From NCBI GenBank assembly GCA_024398835.1, contig JAKSIK010000001.1, positions 1 to 64,000 on the forward strand: a stretch of DNA of 64,000 nucleotides. Direction: 5' to 3'. This document shows positions 17,811-26,980 of this stretch, piece by piece. Made by a program: the position numbers and the translations under genes. The first letter of the stretch is position 1. Each line of letters begins with the position of its first letter. The notes beneath the pieces are model-generated. The model did no database searches and was not told the DNA's origin. It saw nothing but the letters and a program-made list of their open reading frames with translations. The stretch comes from Fibrobacter sp. (GTDB lineage: Bacteria; Fibrobacterota; Fibrobacteria; Fibrobacterales; Fibrobacteraceae).

Positions 17811-18665
17811 TTATGCAGCGTCTGTCAGGATTTTTTCAATCTGGTCATTCCTGAGTTTGGCGAGGGCGGATTCCTTGAGCTGGCGGACTCTTTCCTTGGA
17901 AAGCCCGACCATGGGGGCGATTTCTTTAAGGTTCACGTCCATGTCGCCCTTGAATCCGTAGTAAAGGTTCAGCACCTCATTTTCCTGCTCGGAAAGGTTC
18001 TGGTTCAAAACCTTCTGGAATAGTTCCGCCTTGCTTTTTGCTTCGGCGATGGCGTCTGTTGCCGGCATGTCGCTTGCAATGCAATCGCCCAAGGTGGATT
18101 CTCCGTCATCGCCCACAGGGGATTCCAGAGAAGAAGTGCGGTTCCCCATGAGGAGAATTTTTTCAATGGCGTCAGCCTTGTACTTGGAAACGCCTGCGAG
18201 GCTTTCCGGGTCTAGAATGTAGCTGCCGCCTACAACCTGGCGGAGCTTGCCACCCTTCTTGTTGAAGCGGCGGAGCACCAGTTCCTTTTCGGCGCTGATG
18301 CGGACCATGCGGCCTTTTTCAGCAATGGCGCGGGTGATGTTTTGACGGACCCACCAAACGGCGTAGCTGATAAACTTGATTTTCTGATTGGGATCGAAGC
18401 GGCGGGCGGCTTCAATGAGGCCCAGGTTCCCTTCGCTGATGAGTTCCCCAACGTCCATGCCCTGGCCCTTGTAGAGGTTCGCGATGTTCACTACAAAGCG
18501 GAGGTTGGATTTGACCAAAAGGTCCAATGCCTGGCGGTTGCCCTGCTGGATTTTCTTGAGGAGGAGCTTTTCTTGTTCCCGAGAGAGCAGAGGGTATTTG
18601 GAAATATCGTTCAGGTACTGAAAGTACACATCCCTTTCATCCCTGGTACGCATATTCGTGTTCAT
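17811..18665 (-). CDS. RNA polymerase sigma-70 family factor (short RpoD/RpoS type)
   Basis: 284 residues. Region 1.2 (YFQYLNDISKYPLLSREQE), region 2 (LVKSNLRFVVNIANLYKGQGMDVGELISEGNLGLIEAARRFDP, then IKFISYAVWWVRQNITRAIAE) and region 4 (LSEQENEVLNLYYGF ... LKEIAPMVGLSKERVRQLKESALAKLR) are all present; region 1.1 is absent. Short factors of this kind serve as the primary sigma in Bacteroidota-like lineages, or as group 2 factors elsewhere; the sequence alone does not decide. Region 3 is unusual: the stretch after RMVRISAEKE is KELVLRRFNKKGGKLRQVV. Start ATG has AGAGGT 6 nt upstream. Own terminator follows. Confidence 0.9.
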   Translation of the reverse strand: MNTNMRTRDERDVYFQYLNDISKYPLLSREQEKLLLKKIQQGNRQALDLLVKSNLRFVVNIANLYKGQGMDVGELISEGNLGLIEAARRFDPNQKIKFISYAVWWVRQNITRAIAEKGRMVRISAEKELVLRRFNKKGGKLRQVVGGSYILDPESLAGVSKYKADAIEKILLMGNRTSSLESPVGDDGESTLGDCIASDMPATDAIAEAKSKAELFQKVLNQNLSEQENEVLNLYYGFKGDMDVNLKEIAPMVGLSKERVRQLKESALAKLRNDQIEKILTDAA

Positions 18666-18863
18666 TTTTACCTCTGCTTTGTTGTTTTACATGTTCAAAT
18701 TTACCTCTTGGAGGGCTTGACTGTGTCAGTAACAAAACAGGGTCTTGCAAAAGTTAAATTGGTTTTTTGTCAAAAAAAATGCGCATTTCGTCACGATTTT
18801 GTCATAAAAGCCTTTCAAAATAGGATTTTTGACTTAATTTTAAGGCTGTAAGAGGTATTTGTC
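18666..18863. promoter_or_regulatory. Divergent promoter region: sigma factor and LytS-like kinase
   Basis: About 200 AT-rich bases. On the minus strand AAGAGGTAAATTTGAACATG is directly followed by TAA (start at 18692), a start-stop unit, and about 35 nt later the similar AGAGGTAAAAATGAACACG is the true sigma-factor start. On the plus strand AGAGGT precedes the kinase ATG at 18864. No convincing -35/-10 pair is seen. Confidence 0.35.
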
Positions 18864-20027
18864 ATGTTTGGTAAGTTTTTCCGCTATATGAGAGTGCGCC
18901 GTGAGCGGATGGAGAATCGCGAGGAGCGGTTGTTCCGTCAGCTTTTTGCGGCGTCTCCTGACAAATATCCGCTGCCCTCCTGGAAGCCTTTTGCTTTGGT
19001 GTGGCTCTTTATGCTCATTTTCCCCCTGATGTTTGCGCGCCCTGCGGAGCCCGGGCAAACAGTCTCTCTGTGGGATTTGATGCAGTTCTACATTCCTCTA
19101 GTGATTACTGGCATCGTGTTTTCTTTAAACCAGTACATCCTTGTGGCTCGTTACTTTGTTCGTAAAAAATACAAGCGGTATTTCTTTTGGAATGCGGCTA
19201 TCATTTTGTTCTGCCTTTTTTGCCGCGAAGCCATCTACTATGTGATGGAGGGGGAGTCCTCCCACGGGATTGTTTATTTCTTTACCACCTATTGTTTTTC
19301 CAGCAGCCGCTATCATTCCATGTCCGTTTTGGGCATTATCCTCTTTGTGGTGGTGGTGTATATTGTGTGCACCATGTGCGTGCTATTCAATATGAGTATG
19401 CGCCGCACCATGCTTGCCTTTGTGAACCGCGACCGCGAACATACCAAGCTCCAGTATGAACTGGATTTTTTGAAGAACCAGCTGAGCCCCCACTTCCTTT
19501 TCAATACCCTGAACAATATTTCGGCGTTGATTAGCCTAGACCCAAGCAAGGCGGAAAAATCCATGGCGAAGCTTTCCCAGCTTTTGCGCGTGATGCTTTA
19601 CCAGACGGGGGACGAAAAGATTTCCATCAAGGAAGATGTGGAAATTTTAGAGAAGTATGCGGACTTGGAAAAATTGCGGCTGGACCCCTCTTTTGATTTT
19701 AGAATGGATGTGGAAATCGAGGATGAAAACCGGAAGATTGAACCGCTCCTCTGCATGCCCATCATGGAGAATGCGCTAAAGCATTGCATTAATCCCAAGG
19801 GCGGAAGTTTTGCCCACATCAAGATTCAGCAGCATGGCCGGCAGCTGGTTTTTGAATCGGAGAATTCCAACTTTCCGCGGAAGGCAAAGCCCAAAGCGGG
19901 CGGCCTCGGCCTTGCCACCTTCAAGAAGCGGTTGGATATGCTGTACATGGACCGCTACGAATATACCACAGATGTTGAAGGCGAAGTGTATCGCTGCTCG
20001 CTGAAGATTGTGCTAGGGGAAAATTAG
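18864..20027 (+). CDS. LytS/YehU-type sensor histidine kinase (His_kinase PF06580)
   Basis: 387 residues, inner-membrane. A basic start is followed by about four membrane helices (50-185), then the phosphoacceptor motif LSPHFLFNTLNNISAL with the His near 210, and a HATPase domain with the N-box MPIMENALKHCINPKGG (about 294-310) and the G-box KAGGLGLATFKKRLDMLY. These kinases usually signal to a LytTR response regulator; none is next to it, so it is an orphan. Start supported by AGAGGT 7 nt upstream. The stimulus is unknown. Confidence 0.9.
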   Translation: MFGKFFRYMRVRRERMENREERLFRQLFAASPDKYPLPSWKPFALVWLFMLIFPLMFARPAEPGQTVSLWDLMQFYIPLVITGIVFSLNQYILVARYFVRKKYKRYFFWNAAIILFCLFCREAIYYVMEGESSHGIVYFFTTYCFSSSRYHSMSVLGIILFVVVVYIVCTMCVLFNMSMRRTMLAFVNRDREHTKLQYELDFLKNQLSPHFLFNTLNNISALISLDPSKAEKSMAKLSQLLRVMLYQTGDEKISIKEDVEILEKYADLEKLRLDPSFDFRMDVEIEDENRKIEPLLCMPIMENALKHCINPKGGSFAHIKIQQHGRQLVFESENSNFPRKAKPKAGGLGLATFKKRLDMLYMDRYEYTTDVEGEVYRCSLKIVLGEN

Positions 20028-20062
20028 GCGTTTTTTGTGTAGGATTACTACGACACTGGACG

Positions 20063-21340
20063 TCATTTGCAGGCGATTTGATGCTTTACAAGGTTCTTCT
20101 TGAAGGGGCCTTGTATTTTGTATGGAATTCCGTTTTCTTCTAGAACTTTTTTGAAGGCATTGATGTATTTGTCTGTACGGATGACCTGCATAAAACTGCA
20201 GAAAATTTTGTCTTTGATGGCAGATATTTCCAGCATCTGGTGCCCATCTACAATCACATAAAAAGAATCTACATAGTCCGCAATTTCACCCCAATCGTGA
20301 TATCCCGAGTAACTTATAGAATAGGTGCCATGAAAGGAGTCGCTTCCCGAAATGGAACTGTATTTTTTTGCGTATTTCTTTTTTCCCTTGAGACCAGAAA
20401 TTTTATCAATCTCTTCATAGAATTGTATTTCTCGTCTGATGAAATTTCTGCTGAATAAGGGGTCTATCTGAAGAAGTAGGGATCCTCTTGTTACTGTCCC
20501 AAGTTTTTCCATATCCCAGTCCTTCATGCTTTTTTTATAGTTCAATAATACTTGCGAAAGGACGTTTTTGTATGAATGGGGAATGCCTAAGTCGGATGCT
20601 GGATTATGGATTGATTCACCAACGAATTGATTTTCATTCGGAAAAACCTTTAGCATTGTTTTAAACATAAAAATGCAGAAAAGCGACAAAACGCTGCTAT
20701 CGTTTCCTTTGGCCAATCGCATAATATCTTTTTGATTGAATTCAATTTCGAAATATTCGTTGGAACGGACAAATGGATTAAAAATGCTTTTCAGATAATC
20801 TTTTAAGAGCGATTTCCTGTTTTTGAATCTTTCTATTGGGTAAGGCAGAGAACCATCTGTCATTTCTATTGTAGGCTCATCAGTTTCCCCGGGCAATAAA
20901 GGACTTTCGGGTTTTAGTATTGCAGGCGCGTTTGGATGAACTCCATATTTTTCAACCACGTACTGGTAAATACATGCCATAAACCAAGGGTCGATTCCCT
21001 TTCCGCCAGCGAGTGCATGACTGATGTTGAAATAAATGGTCTTCCCCTCGCAATCCACATATAGAAAGTGGCATCCCACTGCTTTTGTACCGAAAGCTGG
21101 ATTTTTTGAAGACGTTTTTAGGACGGCGATATCATTTGTATTAGGCTCAAATGTATATCCACCATCTTCATCGATGGAGAGCTTCACCATGAAATAGGGA
21201 AATCTGCGAGTTGCGATATTTACGGCCTTCCGCAAACATTCCATATCCACTACATCTTTCATTTGGACTTTTATGCGAACGCAGTAAGTGACAAGTGCTG
21301 AGATGGCGTATAAGCCATAGCTTTCAAAGGAATGTTTCAT
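20063..21340 (-). CDS. CAT-fold acyltransferase-like protein (condensation/AATase type), degenerate active site
   Basis: 425 residues, no signal peptide. The plan fits the chloramphenicol acetyltransferase/condensation-domain superfamily: N-terminal LRKAVNIATRRFPYFMVKL, a central His motif NISHALAGGKGIDPWF, and a late SYSGYHDWGEIADYVDSFYV that resembles the family's NxG-containing floor loop. The catalytic HxxxDG reads HALAGG (His 108, Gly 112), so the structural Asp is missing. Substrate unknown; such proteins acylate alcohols or amines in lipids and peptides. It starts 8 nt after the helicase stop. It is visibly richer in A+T than its neighbours, which may indicate later acquisition. Activity is uncertain. 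Confidence 0.55.
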   Translation of the reverse strand: MKHSFESYGLYAISALVTYCVRIKVQMKDVVDMECLRKAVNIATRRFPYFMVKLSIDEDGGYTFEPNTNDIAVLKTSSKNPAFGTKAVGCHFLYVDCEGKTIYFNISHALAGGKGIDPWFMACIYQYVVEKYGVHPNAPAILKPESPLLPGETDEPTIEMTDGSLPYPIERFKNRKSLLKDYLKSIFNPFVRSNEYFEIEFNQKDIMRLAKGNDSSVLSLFCIFMFKTMLKVFPNENQFVGESIHNPASDLGIPHSYKNVLSQVLLNYKKSMKDWDMEKLGTVTRGSLLLQIDPLFSRNFIRREIQFYEEIDKISGLKGKKKYAKKYSSISGSDSFHGTYSISYSGYHDWGEIADYVDSFYVIVDGHQMLEISAIKDKIFCSFMQVIRTDKYINAFKKVLEENGIPYKIQGPFKKNLVKHQIACK

Positions 21341-21348
21341 AATATATA

Positions 21349-23127
21349 CTACTTGCCGCGGGCGGCCAGTTCTTCGGGAGTGCGGGCGAGAATGTCCCAG
21401 TCGCCGCGCTTGATGATCTTGTAGGCGTAGCCCTGCTCGGTGAGGAACAGCTGGCGGTTCATGGCGAACTCCTGCTCCTTGGAATCCTGCGTGACGATGC
21501 TGTAGAAGTGGGCGGTGCCGCCGTCCTGCTTGGGGCGGAGTACGCGGCCTAGGCGCTGCGCTTCTTCCTGGCGGCTGCCGAAGGTGCCGGAAATCTGAAT
21601 CAGCACGTTTGCGTCGGGGAGGTCGATGGCGAAGTTCCCCACCTTGGAGACCATGAGGTTCTTGAGGCTTCCGTCGCGGAAGGCGGCGTAGAGTTTTTCG
21701 CGGTCCTTGTTGGCGGTCTTTCCCGTAATGAGAGGAATGTCCAGCTCTTTGGAAAGGCTTTCCAGCTGCTCGATGTATTGGCCGATGATGAGAATGCGGT
21801 CGTCGGGCTTGTTATAGAAGTTCAGCAACCGATGGACGATGTCGTTCTTTTCGGGATTGGTGCTGGCGAGAGTGATTTTCTCGCGCACGGGAGCGAGGGC
21901 GTACTTCATTTTGAGTTCCGCTTCCATGGGGATGCGGATTTCGTTACAGTCGGCGGAGGCAATCCAGCCTTGGGCTTCCAGAACGCGCCAGGGAATGTCG
22001 TACTTCTTGGGACCAATCAAACTGAAGACTTCTGTTTCCTTGTGGTCTTCGCGGACGAGCGTTGCCGTGAGGCCCAGACGGCGTGTAGCCTGCATTTCGG
22101 TGCTCAGACGGAACACGGGTGCTGGTAGCAAGTGGACTTCGTCGTAAATCATGAGGCCCCACTTCTGCTGGCTGAACAGCGGGAAGTTGGCCAGTTCCTT
22201 CTTCACTTCCTCGTCGCTCATCTCCAGATTTTCGGTGTTGCTTTCTTCGCCGGGCTTCTTTATGCGCTTCCGCTGGGTGAGAATCTGGTAGGTGGCCACG
22301 GTGACGGGGCCGATTTCCTTCACTTCGCCGGAGTATTCCTTCACCTGGTCGATGGTGAGGTTCGTCTTGTCGCAAATCTCTCGAATCCACTGCCGGCTGG
22401 CAGAGATGTTGGGCGTGAGAATGAGGGTCTTGGTCTGGATGAGGGCCATGGCGGCAAGTCCGATGACCGTCTTGCCGGAACCGCAGGGCAGCACGATGAC
22501 GCCGGAGCCGCCTTTTTCGCTACCACTGGCGAAGAACACCTGGGCGGCTTCCTTCTGATAGTCGCGGAGTTCGAATTTCTTGCCCGCGAGCGTGGTGTCA
22601 CGGAGTGTTATCTCCAGCGGTTCACCGACGGTGTAGCCGGCCAAATCCTCCACTGGGAATCCGGCATTGGTGAGGGCCATCTTCAAGTGGCCGCGGCGCT
22701 CCGGGTCCACGATGGCGTGAGTGTCGTCGATAAATTCCAGGATGAATTCCGCCACTTCTTTCAGCTGGCAGATTTCTGTGAACATGAACTTGTCGTCAGA
22801 CTCGATAATGAGGCGTTCGCCGTCTTTTTTAAGGCGGAGCAGGCCGTACCGGGCCATGTAATCCTCAATCTCCGTCACCACGGACTGGGGAATGGGGTAG
22901 CGGCTCTGGCTTTCCAGGCGCTCCAGCACCTCGGGTGCCCGAAGTCCGGTGGCGGCGGCATTCCAGAGGGAAAGATGGCTGATGCGGTAGGTGTGGAGGT
23001 GCTCGGGACTCTTCACCAGCTCTGTAAAGGGAGCGATGGCGTCGCGGGCGGCCTCATAATTAGGATTGTCCACCTCGACCATGATTTCGAGGTTGCTCTG
23101 GACGATGATGGCGCCGTTACTGTTCAT
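21349..23127 (-). CDS. XPB/Ssl2-like SF2 DNA helicase
   Basis: 592 residues from ATG 23127; a TTG 13 codons earlier is open but the family begins near GAIIVQSNLEIMVEVDNP. The N-terminal XPB domain (TYRISHLSLWNAAATG) and a damage-recognition-like domain precede the helicase core: LPCGSGKTVIGLAAM (Walker A), TLILTPNISASRQW (Ia), YDEVHLLPAP (DEVH box), RLGLTATLVREDH (III), and QEEAQRLGRVLRPK (VI). In archaea and eukaryotes XPB opens DNA for repair and transcription; bacterial homologues are 3'-5' helicases of uncertain role. It lies between tRNA-Thr and the acyltransferase-like gene. Confidence 0.9.
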   Translation of the reverse strand: MNSNGAIIVQSNLEIMVEVDNPNYEAARDAIAPFTELVKSPEHLHTYRISHLSLWNAAATGLRAPEVLERLESQSRYPIPQSVVTEIEDYMARYGLLRLKKDGERLIIESDDKFMFTEICQLKEVAEFILEFIDDTHAIVDPERRGHLKMALTNAGFPVEDLAGYTVGEPLEITLRDTTLAGKKFELRDYQKEAAQVFFASGSEKGGSGVIVLPCGSGKTVIGLAAMALIQTKTLILTPNISASRQWIREICDKTNLTIDQVKEYSGEVKEIGPVTVATYQILTQRKRIKKPGEESNTENLEMSDEEVKKELANFPLFSQQKWGLMIYDEVHLLPAPVFRLSTEMQATRRLGLTATLVREDHKETEVFSLIGPKKYDIPWRVLEAQGWIASADCNEIRIPMEAELKMKYALAPVREKITLASTNPEKNDIVHRLLNFYNKPDDRILIIGQYIEQLESLSKELDIPLITGKTANKDREKLYAAFRDGSLKNLMVSKVGNFAIDLPDANVLIQISGTFGSRQEEAQRLGRVLRPKQDGGTAHFYSIVTQDSKEQEFAMNRQLFLTEQGYAYKIIKRGDWDILARTPEELAARGK

Positions 23128-23194
23128 AAGTTGGGCAAATTTAAAAAAAGGCTCAATCCATGGCAAGATGGCGCCTAAAATGCGCCAAAAACAG

Positions 23195-23219
23195 AAAAAC
23201 CGGCCCCGAAGGACCGGTT
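23195..23219 (-). terminator. Terminator of tRNA-Thr
   Basis: On the minus strand a 9-bp stem AACCGGTCC/GGGCCGGTT (one T-G pair) with a TTCG tetraloop and a following T-run. Confidence 0.85.
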
Positions 23220-23224
23220 GTTCG

Positions 23225-23297
23225 AGCCACCCAGCAGATTTGAACTGCCGACCTGCTGATTACGAATCAGCTGCTCTACCAGCTGAGCTAGAGTGGC
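23225..23297 (-). tRNA. tRNA-Thr (anticodon CGT)
   Basis: 73 nt. Acceptor GCCACTC/GGGTGGC (one wobble pair), D-arm GCTC/GAGC, anticodon stem GCTGA/TCAGC with loop TTCGTAA, T-arm GGCAG/CTGCT with TTCAAAT. Anticodon CGT reads ACG. The 3' CCA is not encoded. Confidence 0.96.
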
Positions 23298-23345
23298 GTT
23301 GCGGGGTCAAAATTAGCAACCGGGGCGTGTTTTGTCAAGTTTCGG

Positions 23346-23374
23346 CTGACAGAGGGTGTTTTTTTTGCTATGAT
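23346..23374 (+). promoter_or_regulatory. Sigma-70 promoter of the TPR protein gene
   Basis: CTGACA at 23346-23351, 17-nt spacer, TATGAT at 23369-23374 with an extended TGC. Predicted start about 25 nt before the ATG at 23406. Confidence 0.7.
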
Positions 23375-23405
23375 TGGGGCACAAAATTTAAAATGGATTA
23401 AGGAC

Positions 23406-24089
23406 ATGGCTAACGAAAATAACAGTCATTCTGAATTTAAGGAATTTTTTGTTTCCCACGGCAAGAAGGCTCTCGTGGGTCTTGTGGTGATTTTGGTGAT
23501 TGTGGCTGGCATTGTCCAGTACACGGAATCCCGCAAGGCTGCCGCCACTGAACAGGCAAACCTCCTGGGTGCGGGCATGACCTACCTCTATGCTGGCGCC
23601 AAGGACAGCGCTCTGGTGGAATTTGAAGCCCAGATTAACGCTGGCAAGCTCTCTGGTCTCGCCCTTGCGAAGGCCTCCCTCTTTGCAGGTAACATCAAGT
23701 TTGAATCCCAGGACCTGGATGGCGCTAACGCCCTCTTCCAGAAGGCTCTGGACAATGCTGGTTCTTCCGCCCTCATCCGCTCTGCCGCTATGCACGGTCA
23801 GGCTGCCGTGAGCATGGAAAAGAAGGACTTCGCTGGCGCTGCAAGCCTCTTGGAAAAGTACATCGGCGAATTCGGCAAGCGCACGGGCGATTTGGAAGAC
23901 CGCTACCAGAAGGACGAACCTGTGGATGAGGCTCCCATGGTGGCCGACGCCATGTGGAAGCTCACTCTTGTCTATCAAGAACTGGGCAATGCAGACAAGG
24001 CCAAGGCTACAGCCGAACGCCTGCTGAAGATCTACGGCGACAACCAGAACTACGCCGACAAGGCCAAGAAGTTCCTGGCCGCCTTCTAA
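23406..24089 (+). CDS. Membrane-anchored tetratricopeptide-repeat protein (YfgM-like)
   Basis: 227 residues from ATG 23406, just after AAGGA; an ATG at 23370 overlaps the promoter and is rejected. Short cytoplasmic N-terminus, one membrane helix (about 22-40, KKALVGLVVILVIVAGIVQY), then a periplasmic part of TPR-like helix pairs (ALAKASLFAGNIKFESQDLDGANALFQKALDNA, then AAMHGQAAVSMEKKDFAGAASLLEKYI, then AMWKLTLVYQELGNADKAKATAERLLKIY). The topology matches YfgM-type proteins that assist periplasmic chaperones or the Sec translocon. No operon partner. Function inferred only from architecture. Confidence 0.8.
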   Translation: MANENNSHSEFKEFFVSHGKKALVGLVVILVIVAGIVQYTESRKAAATEQANLLGAGMTYLYAGAKDSALVEFEAQINAGKLSGLALAKASLFAGNIKFESQDLDGANALFQKALDNAGSSALIRSAAMHGQAAVSMEKKDFAGAASLLEKYIGEFGKRTGDLEDRYQKDEPVDEAPMVADAMWKLTLVYQELGNADKAKATAERLLKIYGDNQNYADKAKKFLAAF

Positions 24090-24110
24090 TCGCCTTTTAG
24101 CGGATTTTGA

Positions 24111-24138
24111 AAACCGGGCTCCCAAGGCTCGGTTTTTT
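24111..24138 (+). terminator. Terminator of the TPR gene
   Basis: 8-bp stem AACCGGGC/GCTCGGTT (one G-T pair), loop TCCCAAG, then a T-run. Confidence 0.88.
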
Positions 24139-24198
24139 GTTTTATATTGATATAAGAAGTATTTTCTTGAAATGCAACTTATTTGACAAGGAATAACA

Positions 24199-25212
24199 AT
24201 GAAAGCTTTGTTTATTGGCGGCACGGGAACCATTAGCATGGCCATTACTCGTTTGGCTGCTGAAAAGGGGTGGGAGTTGTACCTGCTGAATCGCGGGAAC
24301 AGGCCCGCGGTAGACATCCCGAAAGGCGTGAAGTGCATTACCGCCGACATCTACGACGAAGCCGATGTGGCGAAGAAGATTGAGGGCCTGAGTTTTGACG
24401 TGGTCTGCGACTTCATTGTCTTTGACCCGAAAAGTCTGGAGCGGGATTACCGCCTGTTCAAAGGCAAAACGAAGCAGTTCATGTACATCAGTTCCGCTTC
24501 TGCATACCAGAAGCCTCTGAGTAGTTACCGCATTACCGAGGGGACGCCCCTCTCCAACCCCTATTGGGAATACTCGCGCAACAAAATCAAGGGCGAGGAA
24601 TTCCTCATGAAGATGTATCGGGAGGAAGGGTTCCCCATCACCATCATCCGGCCAAGCCACACCTACGACGAGCGGAAGGTGCCGCTGGGTGTTCACGGGA
24701 AGAAGGGCAGCTGGCAGGTGGTAAAGCGCATGCTGGAAGGGAAGCCCGTCATCATTCATGGCGACGGCACCAGTCTCTGGACCATGACTTTCCATACGGA
24801 TTTTGCACGCGCCTTCGTGGGGCTCATGGGGAATGCCCATGCTATCGGCGAAGCGTTCCAGATTACGGGCGATGAGACATTGACCTGGAATCAGATTTAC
24901 GCGTCCATCGCAAAGGCTTTGGGCGTGGAGTTGAAGCCTTACTACGTGCCTAGCGATTTCCTTGCCGCAACCAGCGATTTCGATTTGCTGGGGAGCCTCA
25001 TTGGCGATAAGGCCAATTCCGTAGTTTTTGACAACGCCAAGTTGAAACAGGCGGTTCCGGGGTTCCATAGCGAAGTGCGTTTTGACGAGGGTATTCGGAA
25101 AACCATCGAGAATGTGCTTGCACATCCGGAATTGCAGGAGGATGACCCGGAATTTGACGCCTATTGCGACCGGGTGATTGCAGCGCTGGAAAAAGCAAAA
25201 AAGGAAATCTAA
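24199..25212 (+). CDS. NAD-dependent epimerase/dehydratase (extended SDR family)
   Basis: 337 residues, cytoplasmic. N-terminal Rossmann motif GGTGTISMAITRLAAEKG binds NAD(P); the YxxxK catalytic pair is in YSRNKIKGEEFL (Tyr near 127), with a Ser in YISSASAYQKP upstream. C-terminal half binds the substrate (WTMTFHTDFARAFVGLMG). Resembles NAD-dependent epimerases acting on nucleotide sugars, but the family is broad and the substrate cannot be given. AAGGA lies 6 nt before the ATG. The fumarase gene begins 53 nt downstream with its own leader. Confidence 0.85.
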   Translation: MKALFIGGTGTISMAITRLAAEKGWELYLLNRGNRPAVDIPKGVKCITADIYDEADVAKKIEGLSFDVVCDFIVFDPKSLERDYRLFKGKTKQFMYISSASAYQKPLSSYRITEGTPLSNPYWEYSRNKIKGEEFLMKMYREEGFPITIIRPSHTYDERKVPLGVHGKKGSWQVVKRMLEGKPVIIHGDGTSLWTMTFHTDFARAFVGLMGNAHAIGEAFQITGDETLTWNQIYASIAKALGVELKPYYVPSDFLAATSDFDLLGSLIGDKANSVVFDNAKLKQAVPGFHSEVRFDEGIRKTIENVLAHPELQEDDPEFDAYCDRVIAALEKAKKEI

Positions 25213-25265
25213 ATCCGAACTTTTACTACCTTTCCAGACGGAATATTTAATATAGAGGTCCTATT

Positions 25266-26900
25266 ATGGAATTCAAGTACGAAGCAACCGTGCAACACGG
25301 TGAAGACAAGACTGAATATGTGAACTTGGGCAAGGAAGGCATTTCTGTTGCCGAGTTCGAAGGCAAGAAGATTTTGAAGGTGGCGCCTGAGGCATTGACC
25401 AAGATTGCGCAGGCTGCTTTTGAGGAAGTGAGTTTCCGCCTCCGCCCTGCTCACACCGCCAAGGTGGCGAAGATTCTTCAGGACCCTGAAGCCAGCGATA
25501 ACGACAAGTTTGTGGCCCTTACCCTCTTGAAGAACGCGACAGTTGCCGCGAAGGGAATCCTGCCGTTCTGCCAGGACACGGGAACGGCCATTTGCATTTG
25601 CCATAAGGGTCAGCAGGTTTGGACTGGCGCAGATGACGCCAAGGCTATTTCTGAAGGTATCTTCAACGCCTACACCACCAAGAATCTCCGCTACAGCCAG
25701 ATTGCTCCTCTCACCATGTACGAAGAGAAGAACACGGCTTGTAACTTGCCGGCACAGATTGATATCCACGCCGAGGAAGGTGCAGATTTGAAGTTCCTCT
25801 TTGTGGCAAAGGGCGGTGGTTCTGCCAACAAGACTTATTACTGGCCCATGACCAAGGCTCTTCTCAATCCGAAGAATCTGGAAAAGTTCATCAGCGACAA
25901 GGTGAAGACTTTGGGCACGGCTGCTTGCCCTCCGTATCACTTGGCGATTGTGATTGGCGGTACTAGCGCCGAGATGAACACCCATACGGTGAAGCTCGCC
26001 AGCTGTGGCTATCTGGATGACCTCCCGACGACAGGTTCTGAAGGCGGTCGCATGTTCCGCGATGTGGAGATGGAAGAGAAGGTGCTTCACATTTGCCAGA
26101 AGACGGGCATTGGCGCCCAGTTTGGCGGTAAGTACTTTGTGCATGATGTGCGCGTGATTCGTTGCCCGCGCCACGCGGCAAGCTGCCCGGTTTCCATTGG
26201 CGTTTCTTGCTCTGCTGACCGCAACATCAAGGCTAAGATTGATGAAAACGGTCTTTGGCTCGAAAAGATGGAGCACAATCCGGAGAAGTATCTCCAGGGT
26301 GCCTCTGTGAACATGGCTCCTGCTGTAGAAATTGATTTGGACCGCCCCATGAAGGAAGTTCTTGCTGACCTCACCAAGTATCCGGTGAAGACACGCCTCA
26401 GCCTGAAGGGCACCATGATTGTGGCCCGCGATATGGCTCACGCAAAGATTGCTGAAATCTTCGATAAGCAGGAAGCGGGCCAGGAACTCACCGACGTCGA
26501 GAAGAAGGTTCTGGAAGTGGTGAGCAATCATCCGATTTACTACGCTGGCCCTGCCAAGACTCCGGAAGGAATGCCTACGGGAAGCTTCGGTCCCACAACG
26601 GCTGGCCGTATGGACCCCTACGTGATGCGCTTCCAGTCTAAGGGAGCTTCCATGATTATGGTGGCTAAGGGCAACCGCAGCCAGGATGTGACGGATGCTT
26701 GCCAGAAGTTTGGCGGATTCTACCTGGGTTCCATCGGTGGCCCGGCTGCAATCCTTGCAGAACAGAACATTCTCAGTAATGACATCGTGGCCTTCCCGGA
26801 ACTGGGTATGGAAGCCATCCGCAAGATTACGATTAAGGACTTCCCCGCCTTCATCTTGGTCGACGACAAGGGCAACGATTTCTTCAAGGAACTGCTTTAA
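25266..26900 (+). CDS. fumA: Fumarate hydratase, class I (iron-sulfur)
   Basis: 544 residues, two-domain single-chain form like FumA/FumB. Interconverts malate and fumarate with a 4Fe-4S cluster. Cluster cysteines are expected in PFCQDTGTA (about 101), [10 protein letters not shown] (about 246) and HICQKTGIG (about 280). Other family blocks seen: [60 protein letters not shown] and [12 protein letters not shown]. In a succinate-forming fermenter it works in the reductive direction, feeding fumarate reductase. GAGGTC precedes the ATG. Strong codon bias suggests high expression. A partial copy of its last 17 codons lies 81 bp after its stop. Confidence 0.95.
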   Translation: MEFKYEATVQHGEDKTEYVNLGKEGISVAEFEGKKILKVAPEALTKIAQAAFEEVSFRLRPAHTAKVAKILQDPEASDNDKFVALTLLKNATVAAKGILPFCQDTGTAICICHKGQQVWTGADDAKAISEGIFNAYTTKNLRYSQIAPLTMYEEKNTACNLPAQIDIHAEEGADLKFLFVAKGGGSANKTYYWPMTKALLNPKNLEKFISDKVKTLGTAACPPYHLAIVIGGTSAEMNTHTVKLASCGYLDDLPTTGSEGGRMFRDVEMEEKVLHICQKTGIGAQFGGKYFVHDVRVIRCPRHAASCPVSIGVSCSADRNIKAKIDENGLWLEKMEHNPEKYLQGASVNMAPAVEIDLDRPMKEVLADLTKYPVKTRLSLKGTMIVARDMAHAKIAEIFDKQEAGQELTDVEKKVLEVVSNHPIYYAGPAKTPEGMPTGSFGPTTAGRMDPYVMRFQSKGASMIMVAKGNRSQDVTDACQKFGGFYLGSIGGPAAILAEQNILSNDIVAFPELGMEAIRKITIKDFPAFILVDDKGNDFFKELL

Positions 26901-26946
26901 TAGTAATCATCAGTGACCATGGTCGTCGCCCAAGCGGGGGTCATGC

Positions 26947-26973
26947 GCACTAAGGAGCAGAGCTCCTAAGTGC
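26947..26973. repeat. 11-bp inverted repeat after fumarase
   Basis: Arms GCACTAAGGAG and CTCCTAAGTGC with a CAGAG loop; one A-A mismatch. No T-run follows, so it is not a normal intrinsic terminator. It lies between the fumarase stop and the fumarase-like fragment. Confidence 0.7.
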
Positions 26974-26980
26974 TGTCCGA

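Noticed and set aside
22132..23178. A 348-codon frame antisense to the XPB helicase gene
   Set aside because: Opposite strand of a complete helicase with all motifs; the antisense product shows no fold or start signal.
23169..23187. TGGCGC/GCGCCA hairpin between tRNA-Thr and the helicase gene as a terminator
   Set aside because: The tRNA already has a better terminator with T-run at 23195-23219; this hairpin has only a weak A/T flank and may be part of the helicase leader.
23370..23405. Upstream ATG for the TPR protein
   Set aside because: It overlaps the TATGAT promoter box and would precede the predicted transcription start.
25209..26531. A 440-codon open frame antisense to fumarase
   Set aside because: Shadow of a highly biased gene; composition and lack of family features speak against coding.
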